From positions 1 through 40,379 of the forward strand of contig JAURGT010000014.1 of the NCBI GenBank assembly GCA_030833665.1: a stretch of 40,379 nucleotides of DNA. The letters are read 5' to 3'. Made by a program: the position numbers and the translations under genes. This stretch comes from Miltoncostaeales bacterium (lineage in GTDB: Bacteria; Actinomycetota; Thermoleophilia; Miltoncostaeales; Miltoncostaeaceae). The notes below the pieces were generated by a model, which saw only the letters and a program-made list of their open reading frames with translations, searched no databases and was not told where the DNA came from. Shown here piece by piece: positions 19,006 to 26,633 of the stretch; position 1 is the first letter of the stretch, and every line of letters starts with the position of its first letter.

Positions 19006-19440
19006 CTGACAACGCTCGGAGCCAAGACGGAGATCCGCGAAGCCGACGTCGCGGCTGACTTCGACGCCATCCTTGCCGTGTACGCGGCCAACCGATGGAG
19101 CCATGCCCGCGAGCCCGAGCGCCTGCGCATCGCGGTGGAGCGGGCCGACCTGGCGCTCGTGGCCGTGCAGGATGGTCAGGTGGTCGGATTCGTGCGCACC
19201 ATGAGCGACGGCGCCTTCGCGGTGTACATCGCGGACATCCTCGTGCTGCCCGACGTCCAGCGGCAGGGCATCGGCAGCCAACTGCTGCAGGCCGTGCTCG
19301 ACCACTACCCGATGAAGACCTTCCACCACCAGGTGCTCATCGCGGAGCGCGATGCCGATGGCTTCTATCGCCGCATGGGGCTGTCCGCAGTCGGCGCGTT
19401 CGGGCTCACGGCCTTCATACGCACACGCGACAAGCGGTAA
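19006..19440 (+). CDS. GNAT-family N-acetyltransferase, probable CTG start
   Basis: 144 residues. The acetyl-CoA binding motif A is [23 protein letters not shown] (Q-x-x-G-x-G in QRQGIG), followed by [11 protein letters not shown], typical of the GNAT C-terminal half. The strand [20 protein letters not shown] at the start matches GNAT beta1/alpha1, but it lies upstream of the first ATG/GTG/TTG in frame (GTG 19078). The frame is closed by TGA at 19000, so CTG at 19006, with GGAGG nine bases ahead, is the best start. Substrate unknown. It is divergent from leuS with a gap of only 38 bases. Confidence 0.8.
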   Translation: MTTLGAKTEIREADVAADFDAILAVYAANRWSHAREPERLRIAVERADLALVAVQDGQVVGFVRTMSDGAFAVYIADILVLPDVQRQGIGSQLLQAVLDHYPMKTFHHQVLIAERDADGFYRRMGLSAVGAFGLTAFIRTRDKR

Positions 19441-19589
19441 CGATTGGACCGCTGCGGGGGCCTGTCGCCGAGGACCGGACTAGCGTTCCGGGTACTCCTC
19501 ATGTGAGGACAAGAAATGCGTGGACGTGCAGGCCGTCGGTACCCAAGTTCGACGAGCAGTGGCAAGCCTCGCCGAACAAGGTGGAAAAC

Positions 19590-19793
19590 GTGCCGGAAGG
19601 CGTCGTCAAGTGGTTCAACGCTGAGAAGGGCTTCGGCTTCATCACCCCCGATGACGGGGGCAAGGATCTGTTCGTGCACTTCTCCGAGATCCAGGGTTCG
19701 GGCTACCGCACCCTCGATGAGGGGCAGCGCGTGAGCTACACCGCTGCGGAGGGCCCCAAGGGCCCGCAGGCACAGGGCGTCAACGCCGTCTGA
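19590..19793 (+). CDS. Cold-shock-domain protein (CspA family)
   Basis: 67 residues. [16 protein letters not shown] contains RNP1 (KGFGFI) and LFVHFSEI contains RNP2, so single-strand nucleic-acid binding is near certain. It acts as an RNA chaperone in other bacteria. GTG at 19590 with AGGTGG five bases upstream gives the standard (M)PEGVVKWFN start. GTG 19581 or GTG 19503 in the same frame would add 3 or 29 residues. The 149-base leader before it contains small inverted repeats (CCGGA/TCCGG at 19475-19491, TCCTCA/TGAGGA at 19496-19509), reminiscent of structured csp leaders, but no clear promoter. Confidence 0.93.
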   Translation: MPEGVVKWFNAEKGFGFITPDDGGKDLFVHFSEIQGSGYRTLDEGQRVSYTAAEGPKGPQAQGVNAV

Positions 19794-19799
19794 GCCAGC

Positions 19800-19856
19800 G
19801 GCGCCCCCGAGGGCGCCCGCATGAAGCACCCGACGGGCCCCGCGAGGGGCCCGTCG
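19800..19856 (+). terminator. Two tandem GC-rich hairpins after the cold-shock gene
   Basis: First hairpin: 7-bp arms 19800-19806 and 19811-19817, loop CCGA. Second: 11-bp perfect arms 19831-19841 and 19846-19856, loop GCGA. Both are purine-capped tetraloops. There is no T tract, as is common for terminators in high-GC genomes. They sit between the cold-shock gene and the next plus-strand gene. Confidence 0.75.
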
Positions 19857-19879
19857 GCGTTCTCGGGCACAATCGGGCC

Positions 19880-20818
19880 GTGGGCCGCCCGCCGGGGAAC
19901 GATGATCACTACCGCGCGCGCCGATGGGCCGCGGCGCGCAGGAGGCTGCGCTCGGCCATCGCCTGGACGGTTACCGGCCTCGTCGTCTTCGTCCCGCTCT
20001 GCGCCTATGCGGCGTCGCCCAACGGCACCGCCTGGACCATCGGCGGCGGGATCGTCGCGGCGGTGCTCGTGCTGGCCTTCGCCGCCCTGTTCGCCTGGCG
20101 TGCGGCGGGACGCCACGCCACCTCGGAGCTCGTGCGCGATTGGGCAGCTGCCCGCGGGGCGGGCTACTGGGGGCGCGACATGCCGGCGCAGCCATCCCCC
20201 GACCCCCCGGAGGCCCTGTCCGACCTCCAGCAACTCGCCGACTCGGGCATCCCGGAGGCCACCCCCCTTCTTCGCATGGGGGATCGCCGATACGTCACCG
20301 ACGTGGTGGCGATCACCGTCGATGGCATTCCGGCGCGCATCGCGAACCACTGCTACGAGGAGGACACCTATGGGTCGAAGGGCGAGCGGCACACCACGTA
20401 CACGCACGACCTCATCGCGCTGCTCGAGTACCCGCTCCGGGTGACCCCCATGCGCGTGGTGCGCCGATCCGCGGTCGGCCGCCTGCTCCGCGGCGCGGGT
20501 GACGCCATCCGCGGCATCGGGGCCATGCGCGTGGAGGATCTCGAGAACGACCTGTTCCGCGAGCGCTACGCCGTCGAGGTCGCGGACGATGCCGATCCGG
20601 TTGATGTGTTCGCGGTGTTCGACCCCTCGGTGCAGGAGCGGCTGGCCCACGGCCGGACGATCCCCGACATCGACCTCATCGAGGTGGAGGGGCCGTGGTT
20701 GCTCCTCGCCTGGAGCGGCGAGCTCGATGGCGACGAGCTCGAGCGGCTCGATGTCATGGTGGAGGCCGTGCGCTGGGGCATCGCCACTCTCGGCTCCCGC
20801 CGCTTCACGGAGCGCTAG
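19880..20818 (+). CDS. Membrane protein of unknown function, two N-terminal helices
   Basis: 312 residues, GTG start at 19880. After a basic N-terminus (RARRWAAARRRLR) there are two hydrophobic helices at about 26-46 and 52-74, then a ~235-residue soluble part. That part has strand-rich segments such as RYVTDVVAITVDGIPARIANHCYEEDTYG and a C-terminal acidic portion ending GPWLLLAWSGELDGDELERLDVMVEAVRWGI. I do not recognise a Pfam-type family; the general look resembles actinobacterial proteins with a membrane anchor and a DUF3137-like beta domain. The next gene, a drug exporter, starts 55 bases downstream and may be co-transcribed. Confidence 0.8.
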   Translation: MGRPPGNDDHYRARRWAAARRRLRSAIAWTVTGLVVFVPLCAYAASPNGTAWTIGGGIVAAVLVLAFAALFAWRAAGRHATSELVRDWAAARGAGYWGRDMPAQPSPDPPEALSDLQQLADSGIPEATPLLRMGDRRYVTDVVAITVDGIPARIANHCYEEDTYGSKGERHTTYTHDLIALLEYPLRVTPMRVVRRSAVGRLLRGAGDAIRGIGAMRVEDLENDLFRERYAVEVADDADPVDVFAVFDPSVQERLAHGRTIPDIDLIEVEGPWLLLAWSGELDGDELERLDVMVEAVRWGIATLGSRRFTER

Positions 20819-20873
20819 GGTCCCGCGCCGTGCCCGCGGCAGCGCGCCCGGGAAGGACGACGAGGAGGACCGC

Positions 20874-22349
20874 GTGTCAGAGGCCGTGGAGGGGACCCCG
20901 CAGCAGCGCCAGCACAGCCGCCGCTGGGTGATCCTCGCGATCCTGGGGATCGCCCAGCTCATGGTTGTGCTGGACGCCACCATCGTCAACATCGCGCTGC
21001 CCTCGGCCCAGGCCGACCTCGGGTTCTCCGACTCCAACCGCCAGTGGATCATCACCGCCTACGCGTTGGCCTTCGGCAGCCTCCTGCTGTTCGGGGGGCG
21101 CCTCAGCGATGTGCTCGGTCGCAAGTGGGTCTTCTTCTGGGGCCTCATCGGCTTCGCCGTGGCGTCGGCGCTCGGCGGCATCGCGCAGGACTTCACGGTT
21201 CTGGTCACCGCCCGCGCACTGCAGGGGGCGTTCGGAGCGCTGCTCGCGCCGGCCGCGCTGTCGCTGCTCACCACGACGTTCACCAACCCGAAGGAACGCG
21301 GGAAGGCCTTCGGCATCTATGGCGCCATCGCGGGTGCCGGCGGCGCGCTCGGGCTGCTCCTCGGGGGCATTCTCACCGAGTACCTCTCATGGCGCTGGTG
21401 CCTCTGGGTGAACCTGATCCTCGCAATCCCGGCCGCGATCGGTGCCGTCGTGCTGCTCGTGCACCAGGGGCGCCGCAAGGCCAGCCTGGACATCCCGGGC
21501 ACCATCACGTCGGTGCTGGGCCTGCTCGCGCTGGTCTATGGCTTCACCAAGGCCGAGACCGACGGCTGGACCTCCGGGGTCACCATCGGGCTGCTCGTTG
21601 TGGCGTTCGTCCTGCTCGCGGCCTTTGTGTGGATCGAGATCGGGTCGAAGGAGCCGATGCTCCCCATGCGCGTCCTCACCGACCGCAACCGCGGTGGTGC
21701 ATACCTGGGCCTCGCGCTGGCCTCGGCGGGCCTGTTCGGCGTGTTCCTGTTCCTCACGTACTACCTGCAGGCAACGCTGGGCTACTCGCCCATCACCACG
21801 GGGCTGGCGTTCCTTCCGATGATCGGCGCGATCATGCTCACGGCAACCACGAGCACGGCGCTCATCCTCCCCCGCACCGGCCCGCGCCTGCCGGTGACGC
21901 TCGGAATGGTGCTCGGCATGGCCGGCCTGCTGCTGTTCACGCAGATCGGCGTGGACACCGCCTACGTCACGCACGTGCTGCCCGGCCTGCTCGTCACCGG
22001 ACTCGGGCTCGGGCTGGTCTTCGCCTGCTGCTTCGAGGTGGGCACCATGGGAGTGGAGGCCAACGACTCCGGCGTGGCCTCGGCCATGGTCAACACCACG
22101 CAGCAGGTCGGCGGATCCATCGGCACCGCGCTGCTCAGCACCATCTTCGCCAGCGCGGTCACCGGCTTCGTGGTCACGAGCTCCGACCCCGAGTCGCCGG
22201 CCACGCAGGCGGCCGCGCAGGTGGACGGCTACGCCACGGCGTTCTGGTGGGCCGCAGGCATCTTCCTGCTTTCGGCCGTGGTCTGCGGGCTGCTCATGAC
22301 CCGAGGCCTTCCGGAGCACGATCCGGATGCACCCCGGGTCGTCGCCTAG
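20874..22349 (+). CDS. DHA2-type (14-helix) MFS drug:proton antiporter
   Basis: 491 residues with about 14 hydrophobic segments. Motif D1 LDATIVNIALP (33-43), motif A GGRLSDVLGRKWVF (74-87) and an antiporter motif C-like GAGGALGLLLGGIL place it in the EmrB/QacA group of multidrug exporters. GTG at 20874 is preceded by GAGGAGG with a 5-base spacer. The frame is open far upstream, but only in the shadow of the previous gene. Substrate cannot be told; no TetR/MarR regulator sits next to it. Confidence 0.93.
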   Translation: MSEAVEGTPQQRQHSRRWVILAILGIAQLMVVLDATIVNIALPSAQADLGFSDSNRQWIITAYALAFGSLLLFGGRLSDVLGRKWVFFWGLIGFAVASALGGIAQDFTVLVTARALQGAFGALLAPAALSLLTTTFTNPKERGKAFGIYGAIAGAGGALGLLLGGILTEYLSWRWCLWVNLILAIPAAIGAVVLLVHQGRRKASLDIPGTITSVLGLLALVYGFTKAETDGWTSGVTIGLLVVAFVLLAAFVWIEIGSKEPMLPMRVLTDRNRGGAYLGLALASAGLFGVFLFLTYYLQATLGYSPITTGLAFLPMIGAIMLTATTSTALILPRTGPRLPVTLGMVLGMAGLLLFTQIGVDTAYVTHVLPGLLVTGLGLGLVFACCFEVGTMGVEANDSGVASAMVNTTQQVGGSIGTALLSTIFASAVTGFVVTSSDPESPATQAAAQVDGYATAFWWAAGIFLLSAVVCGLLMTRGLPEHDPDAPRVVA

Positions 22350-22422
22350 GCGGCCACCCGACGGCGTACTGCGCCCCGCCGGGTTGCGCCCATGCGCGCG
22401 TGGCCACCGCGGGCGCCGTGCC

Positions 22423-24048
22423 TCACTCCTGCTCAGCCATGCCGATCATCGGGCCAAGCGCCACCTGGCTCTTGCCGGCGGCCTTCGCCTCGTAGAGCAG
22501 CGCATCCGCGCGCTGGTACGCGTCGTCCCACCCGACGCCGCCCCACCCCACCGGCACGGCACCCGCTGACGCGGAGATGCCGGGGCCGCCCGCAGGGGCC
22601 ACGGCCGATACGGCGTCAACCATCCGCTGGCCGGCTGCCGCAATGACGTTCGGGTCGCCCGACTCCAGGAGCACCACGAACTCATCGCCGCCCAGGCGCG
22701 CGACGACATCGCCCTCGCGCACCGTACTCGCAAGCGCCGTGGCGACCGACACGAGCACCTCATCGCCCACCGCGTGGCCGAGCTGGTCGTTGATGTCCTT
22801 GAAGTCATCGAGATCCACGATCATCACGCCGAACGGGCGGGCGCCAGCATCGATGCGGCGCAGGCGGCGCTCCACGGCCTGCAGGAGCGCACGGCGGTTG
22901 GCAAGGCCGGTGAGCGGATCGCGGAGGGCGTGCGACGCGATGTCCTCCCTGAGCGCCACCTGGGCGACCGCCCCGGCCAGCCGGTCCACCGACTCCGCCA
23001 GCTCCGTGCCGCGCAGGCCGTCGCCACTGCCCTCGGCATCCCGGGCGCAGCAGATGAGCAGACCGAACTCGTCGTCCTCGGTGGCGATGGGGCAGCACAG
23101 GGTCACGGCGTTCAGCGGGTCGACATGGCGGCAGGAGTCGAGTCGCAGCCCCGGGAGGCTCACGTGCAGTTGGCCGCCCTGCAACGCCTGGCAGTCGGTG
23201 CGATCGAAGGCCTCGCCGCTCCCGTTCACGCAGATAAGACGTTGGGGGTCGTCGGGGCCCTCAGCCATCACCCCGGCAGTCACCCCCGGGGCGAGCTTCT
23301 GCGCTGCGGCCACCGCGGCGCTGCCCGCCTCGAACAGCGAGCCCGCGGCGAGGATCGCCCGCACGGCATCATCAACGATCAGGCGCTGCTGCTCGGCGCG
23401 CGTGAGGTGCTCCACGGCCGACCCGAGTTCCTCCACAACGGCCGTCGCCGCCGCGGCACGGCGCTCCACGCGCTCACGCGCCACCATCGCGGCGATCACC
23501 GAGAGCACGGGGCGAAGCTCATCCGTGAGCGAGGCATCGTAGCCGCCCACCCGGTTGGCCATGCCGACCATGCCGATGAGGTCATCCCCCTCGCGCAGCG
23601 GAATGCCCATGTACGAGTCCAGCGGCGGGTGCCCCGGCGGCAAGCCACACCGGCGGGGATCGGTTGCCGGGTCGTCGCTGACCACGAGTTCCCCAGTGGC
23701 CACCGTGACGCCGAAGAGCGAGTTGAGGTTCCGGAAGTCGAGGCCATCGGCCGCGAAGTCGTCGAACACCTGGCGCGACCACTCATTCCACGCGATGTCG
23801 GTGATGGACAGCGAGTGCAGGTAGGGATCGCCGTGCTCGTCGTCCTCGATGCGACCGATGAAACCGAACTGGCTCCCGGTGAGCGCGATCACGGTGCGAA
23901 GTGCGGCGTCCCACCAGGCCCGATCAGCGCCGTTCCTGATGTAGAGGTCCTGCAGTTCGCCCTGGGCCGTCAGCACCGCGATGAGCCGATCGCGCTCCTG
24001 CTCCGCGGTGACTGGAGCGCTCTGCATGCCCGCGTCGGCGTTTCTCAT
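22423..24048 (-). CDS. GAF-GAF-GGDEF diguanylate cyclase
   Basis: 541 residues. Two GAF-like domains (about 20-195 and 220-365) precede a GGDEF domain (about 375-535). The active loop is intact at residues 453-457 (RLGGDEF), and an R-x-x-D inhibitory site (REGD) lies five residues before it, so an active cyclase with c-di-GMP feedback is expected. The second GAF contains several Cys (CCPIATEDDEFGLLICC, DSCRH, TDCQ) that might bind a ligand or cofactor. No signal peptide or membrane segment, so a cytosolic sensor. ATG at 24048 is my choice; ATG at 24027 is also possible. It converges with the exporter gene. Confidence 0.92.
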   Translation of the reverse strand: MRNADAGMQSAPVTAEQERDRLIAVLTAQGELQDLYIRNGADRAWWDAALRTVIALTGSQFGFIGRIEDDEHGDPYLHSLSITDIAWNEWSRQVFDDFAADGLDFRNLNSLFGVTVATGELVVSDDPATDPRRCGLPPGHPPLDSYMGIPLREGDDLIGMVGMANRVGGYDASLTDELRPVLSVIAAMVARERVERRAAAATAVVEELGSAVEHLTRAEQQRLIVDDAVRAILAAGSLFEAGSAAVAAAQKLAPGVTAGVMAEGPDDPQRLICVNGSGEAFDRTDCQALQGGQLHVSLPGLRLDSCRHVDPLNAVTLCCPIATEDDEFGLLICCARDAEGSGDGLRGTELAESVDRLAGAVAQVALREDIASHALRDPLTGLANRRALLQAVERRLRRIDAGARPFGVMIVDLDDFKDINDQLGHAVGDEVLVSVATALASTVREGDVVARLGGDEFVVLLESGDPNVIAAAGQRMVDAVSAVAPAGGPGISASAGAVPVGWGGVGWDDAYQRADALLYEAKAAGKSQVALGPMIGMAEQE

Positions 24049-24083
24049 CAGGGTTGACCCGCCAGCCTCTTCACCATCACACC

Positions 24084-24127
24084 TATTGTGGCGACCCCCG
24101 AAGGCCGTCGCCCGCCACCTCACAATA
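24084..24127. repeat. Nested inverted repeats upstream of the diguanylate cyclase
   Basis: TATTGTG at 24084-24090 is mirrored by CACAATA at 24121-24127, and inside it GGCGAC (24090-24095) is mirrored by GTCGCC (24107-24112). The pair lies 36 bases before the cyclase start and is AT-richer than the surroundings. It could be an operator or a leader hairpin; no regulator gene is nearby. Confidence 0.4.
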
Positions 24128-24196
24128 ACCTTGCAAGTGGTCCTCGCGCCACAACGGGGGTTGCCCGCTGGGCAGCCATCGCGGCGCGGGCATGAA

Positions 24197-24219
24197 AAGG
24201 CCCCGCTGAACGGGGCCTT
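24197..24219 (-). terminator. Intrinsic terminator of tRNA-Ala
   Basis: On the minus strand a perfect 9-bp GC-rich stem (arms 24211-24219 and 24197-24205, loop of 5) is followed by a TTTT run. It starts about 7 bases after the tRNA 3' end, a textbook Rho-independent terminator. Confidence 0.9.
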
Positions 24220-24225
24220 CATACA

Positions 24226-24298
24226 TGGAGGATACCGGGATCGAACCGGTGACCTCTACGCTGCCAGCGTAGCGCTCTCCCAGCTGAGCTAATCCCCC
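24226..24298 (-). tRNA. tRNA-Ala, anticodon GGC
   Basis: 73 bases fold into a full cloverleaf. The seven-pair acceptor stem includes the G3-U70 wobble pair that marks alanine tRNAs. The D arm is AGCTCAGCTGGGAGAGC; the five-pair anticodon stem CTACG/CGTAG frames loop CTGGCAG with anticodon GGC, which reads GCC codons. The T arm has GGTTCGATCC, and the discriminator base is A. The 3' CCA is not encoded. It has its own promoter and terminator and lies between rsfS and the cyclase gene. Confidence 0.98.
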
Positions 24299-24311
24299 GG
24301 GTGCGGCGTGG

Positions 24312-24341
24312 AGTATAGACCGACGGCGCGCGCCGTGGCAG
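24312..24341 (-). promoter_or_regulatory. Promoter of tRNA-Ala
   Basis: Minus strand: -10 TATACT at 24312-24317 and -35 CTGCCA at 24336-24341 with an 18-base spacer. The -10 ends 13 bases before the tRNA 5' end. A 14-bp perfect palindrome built on GGCGCGCGCC (24323-24336) fills most of the spacer. Confidence 0.65.
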
Positions 24342-24349
24342 CACCGGCG

Positions 24350-24727
24350 TCAGGCCGGGGAGGGCGCGAACTGCTCGAGCGGGGCCTCACGCCACAGGCG
24401 GTCGAGGCGGTAGAAGTCGCGCGCCTCGGGCGTGAATACGTGCACGACGATGTCGAGGGCGTCGATGAGGATCCAGTCGCCCTCCTTCTCGCCCTCCACC
24501 CTGCGCGGCGTAACCCCCAGGTCGGTCTTGAGCCGGTGGCGGATCTCCTGCGAGATCGCCTTGGTCTGACGGGGCGTGCGGCCCGTGCAGATCACGAGGA
24601 AGTCCGTGTAATCCACCAGTCCGCGCATGTCGAGCAGCACGATGTCCTCCGCCTTCTTCTCGTAGGCGATGGCCGCGGCTGCGAGCGCGAGTTCCCTGGT
24701 GTCCGAGGGGTCTCCCCTGTAGATCAA
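24350..24727 (-). CDS. rsfS: Ribosomal silencing factor RsfS
   Basis: 125 residues. KKAEDIVLLDMRGLVDYTDFLVICTGRTPRQTKAI and the EGEKEGDWILIDALDIVVHVFTPEARDFYRLDRLW end are diagnostic of RsfS, which binds L14 and blocks subunit joining under nutrient limitation. The only start that includes the first helix is TTG at 24727; a TAG stop lies six codons upstream. It follows nadD by 37 bases, the usual nadD-rsfS pairing. Confidence 0.93.
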   Translation of the reverse strand: MIYRGDPSDTRELALAAAAIAYEKKAEDIVLLDMRGLVDYTDFLVICTGRTPRQTKAISQEIRHRLKTDLGVTPRRVEGEKEGDWILIDALDIVVHVFTPEARDFYRLDRLWREAPLEQFAPSPA

Positions 24728-24764
24728 TCTGACTCGCTCAGGCTACTCGCGCTCGCGGCGCCCA

Positions 24765-25352
24765 TCAAGACGCCGCGTCCGAGTGCAGCAACGCCGCCAC
24801 GGGGGCGGGCACGAGGTGCGAGACGTCCTCTCCGGCCGCGATGCGGGCCCGCACGTCCGTGGACGAGATGGGCACCTCGGGCATATCCACCACGTCCACG
24901 CGTCCGGCGGCCACGGCGCCCGCCAGGAAGTCCATCGCGGGATCACCTGCGCCCGGACGCGATGCCACCGCCAGCCGCGCGAGCTCCACGATGCGCTCGG
25001 GCCGGCTCCAGCCCGGGAAGCCTTCCAGCTGGTCGGCGCCGAGGATGAACCACAGGTCGGCACCGGGGTGCTCCGCGGCGATGCGCTCGAGCGTATCGGC
25101 GGTGTAGGAGGGGCCCGGCCTGTCGACCTCGTCGGACGACGCCTCGAGCACCGGGTCGCCCTCCACCGCGGCTCGCACCATCGCGATGCGCTGCGCGGCG
25201 GGCATGGTGGCGCCGCCTGGCTTGTGCGGGGGCTGGGCGGCGGGCACGAGCATCACCCTGTCGAGCCCCAGCTGCGCGGCCGCGGCACGCGCCAGCGCGA
25301 GATGGCCGTCATGCGGCGGGTCGAATGTGCCGCCCATCACCCCGATGCGCAT
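24765..25352 (-). CDS. nadD: Nicotinate-nucleotide adenylyltransferase NadD
   Basis: 195 residues. The nucleotidyltransferase signature GGTFDPPHDGHL starts at residue 7, and the second motif ISSTDVR is near the C-terminus. FILGADQLEGFPGW is typical of NadD rather than pantetheine-phosphate adenylyltransferase. Known role: makes deamido-NAD from nicotinate mononucleotide and ATP. ATG at 25352, three bases after the proA stop. Confidence 0.95.
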   Translation of the reverse strand: MRIGVMGGTFDPPHDGHLALARAAAAQLGLDRVMLVPAAQPPHKPGGATMPAAQRIAMVRAAVEGDPVLEASSDEVDRPGPSYTADTLERIAAEHPGADLWFILGADQLEGFPGWSRPERIVELARLAVASRPGAGDPAMDFLAGAVAAGRVDVVDMPEVPISSTDVRARIAAGEDVSHLVPAPVAALLHSDAAS

Positions 25353-25355
25353 GGG

Positions 25356-26621
25356 TCAGCGGGTCTGGCCGGTGCCGGTCACGAGGTACTTCACGGTCGT
25401 GAGGTCGGCGAGCCCGATGGGGCCACGGGCATGGAGCTTCTGGGTGGAGATGCCGATCTCGGCGCCCATGCCGAATTCGCCTCCATCCGTAAAGCGCGTG
25501 GAGGCGTTCACATAGACCACCGCGGAGTCCACGCCCTGCTGGAAGGTGCGCGCGGCGTCGAGCGAACGGGTGATGATCGCCTCGCTGTGGCCGGACCCGA
25601 AGCGGTTCACGTGGTCGACGGCCTCCTTCACCGATCCGACGATCCCCACCGAGAGGATGAGATCCAGGAACTCCGTGGCGAAGTCCTCGTCCGTCGCCTC
25701 GGCGACATCGTCAGCGAAGCCGTCGAGGTGGCTGCGCACCTCGTCCGACACCCGGAGCTCCACGCCCTCCGCGAGCAACGCCCCGGCGACGCGTGGCAGG
25801 AACTCCCCGGCGACTTCGCGGTGCACGAGCAGGGTCTCGCAGGCGTTGCACACGCCCGGGCGCTGCACCTTCGCGTTGACGGCGATGGCCAGGGCCTCAT
25901 CGAGGTCGGCGTCCGCGTCCACATACACATGGCAGTTGCCCGATGCCGCGTAGATCACCGGCACCCGGGCGTTCTGCTGCAGGTACGCCTTGAGGTCCTC
26001 CCCGCCGCGCGGGATGACCAGGTCGACCTTGCCCTCGGCCTGGATGAGCCGCAGCATCTCCTCGCGATCGGTGCCCAGCATCGTGACCGCCGCGGGCGGC
26101 ACGCCCGCGGCGGCGATGGCGTCGGACACCACCTCTCCCAGCACCTCGTTCGATCGTGCTGCGATACGACTGCCCCGCAGCACGATGGCGTTGCCGCTCT
26201 TCAGCGCCAGCGCGGCGGCGTCGGTGGTCACGTTGGGGCGGCCCTCGTAGATCACGCCAATCACGCCAAGAGGCACCCGCGTCTCCACGATCTCCAGCCC
26301 GTTGGGCACGCGCCACCCGCCGCTGATCGTGCCCACCGGGTCGGGCAGCGCCGCAACCGCGCGGATGGCCTCGGCCATGCCCTCGATCCGCGCCCGGTCG
26401 AGCATGAGCCGGTCCACCATGGCTGCAGGCGCATTCGACTGCCGGGCGTCGGCCAGGTCATCGGCGTTCATCGCGATGATGGCCTCCGAGCCCGCCAGCA
26501 ACGCCTGGGCCACGGCCTCGAGCACGTCCACCTTCTCGCCCGGGGACATCGCGGCCAGCACGCGCCCTGCAGCCCGCGCGGCATCGAGGCGCTCGTCGAG
26601 GGATGCGTTCGTGGTCGTCAT
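25356..26621 (-). CDS. proA: Gamma-glutamyl phosphate reductase ProA
   Basis: 421 residues, family length. The aldehyde-dehydrogenase-fold protein has VPLGVIGVIYEGRPNVTTDAAALALKSGNAIVLRGS and the catalytic cysteine in QRPGVCNACETLL. GGEFGMGAEIGISTQKLHARGP near the end is a ProA signature. Known role: second step of proline synthesis, NADPH-dependent reduction of glutamyl phosphate. ATG at 26621 is preceded directly by an in-frame GTG at 26624, so the start may be one codon earlier. It lies downstream of proB, the enzyme whose product it uses. Confidence 0.95.
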   Translation of the reverse strand: MTTTNASLDERLDAARAAGRVLAAMSPGEKVDVLEAVAQALLAGSEAIIAMNADDLADARQSNAPAAMVDRLMLDRARIEGMAEAIRAVAALPDPVGTISGGWRVPNGLEIVETRVPLGVIGVIYEGRPNVTTDAAALALKSGNAIVLRGSRIAARSNEVLGEVVSDAIAAAGVPPAAVTMLGTDREEMLRLIQAEGKVDLVIPRGGEDLKAYLQQNARVPVIYAASGNCHVYVDADADLDEALAIAVNAKVQRPGVCNACETLLVHREVAGEFLPRVAGALLAEGVELRVSDEVRSHLDGFADDVAEATDEDFATEFLDLILSVGIVGSVKEAVDHVNRFGSGHSEAIITRSLDAARTFQQGVDSAVVYVNASTRFTDGGEFGMGAEIGISTQKLHARGPIGLADLTTVKYLVTGTGQTR

Positions 26622-26633
26622 CACCGGGCCACG

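Noticed and set aside
18968-19012. Longer LeuS start or a T-box leader upstream of leuS
   Set aside because: The extra 15 residues are not like LeuS and overlap the GNAT ribosome-binding site; the gap is far too short for a T-box.
19503-19793. N-terminally extended cold-shock protein from GTG 19503
   Set aside because: The extra 29 residues are unlike any Csp N-terminus, and AGGTGG before GTG 19590 gives the canonical start.
22352-22405. Inverted repeat GGCCAC/GTGGCC between the exporter and cyclase genes
   Set aside because: Only 6-bp arms with a 42-base loop, expected by chance in such GC-rich DNA; not convincing as a terminator.
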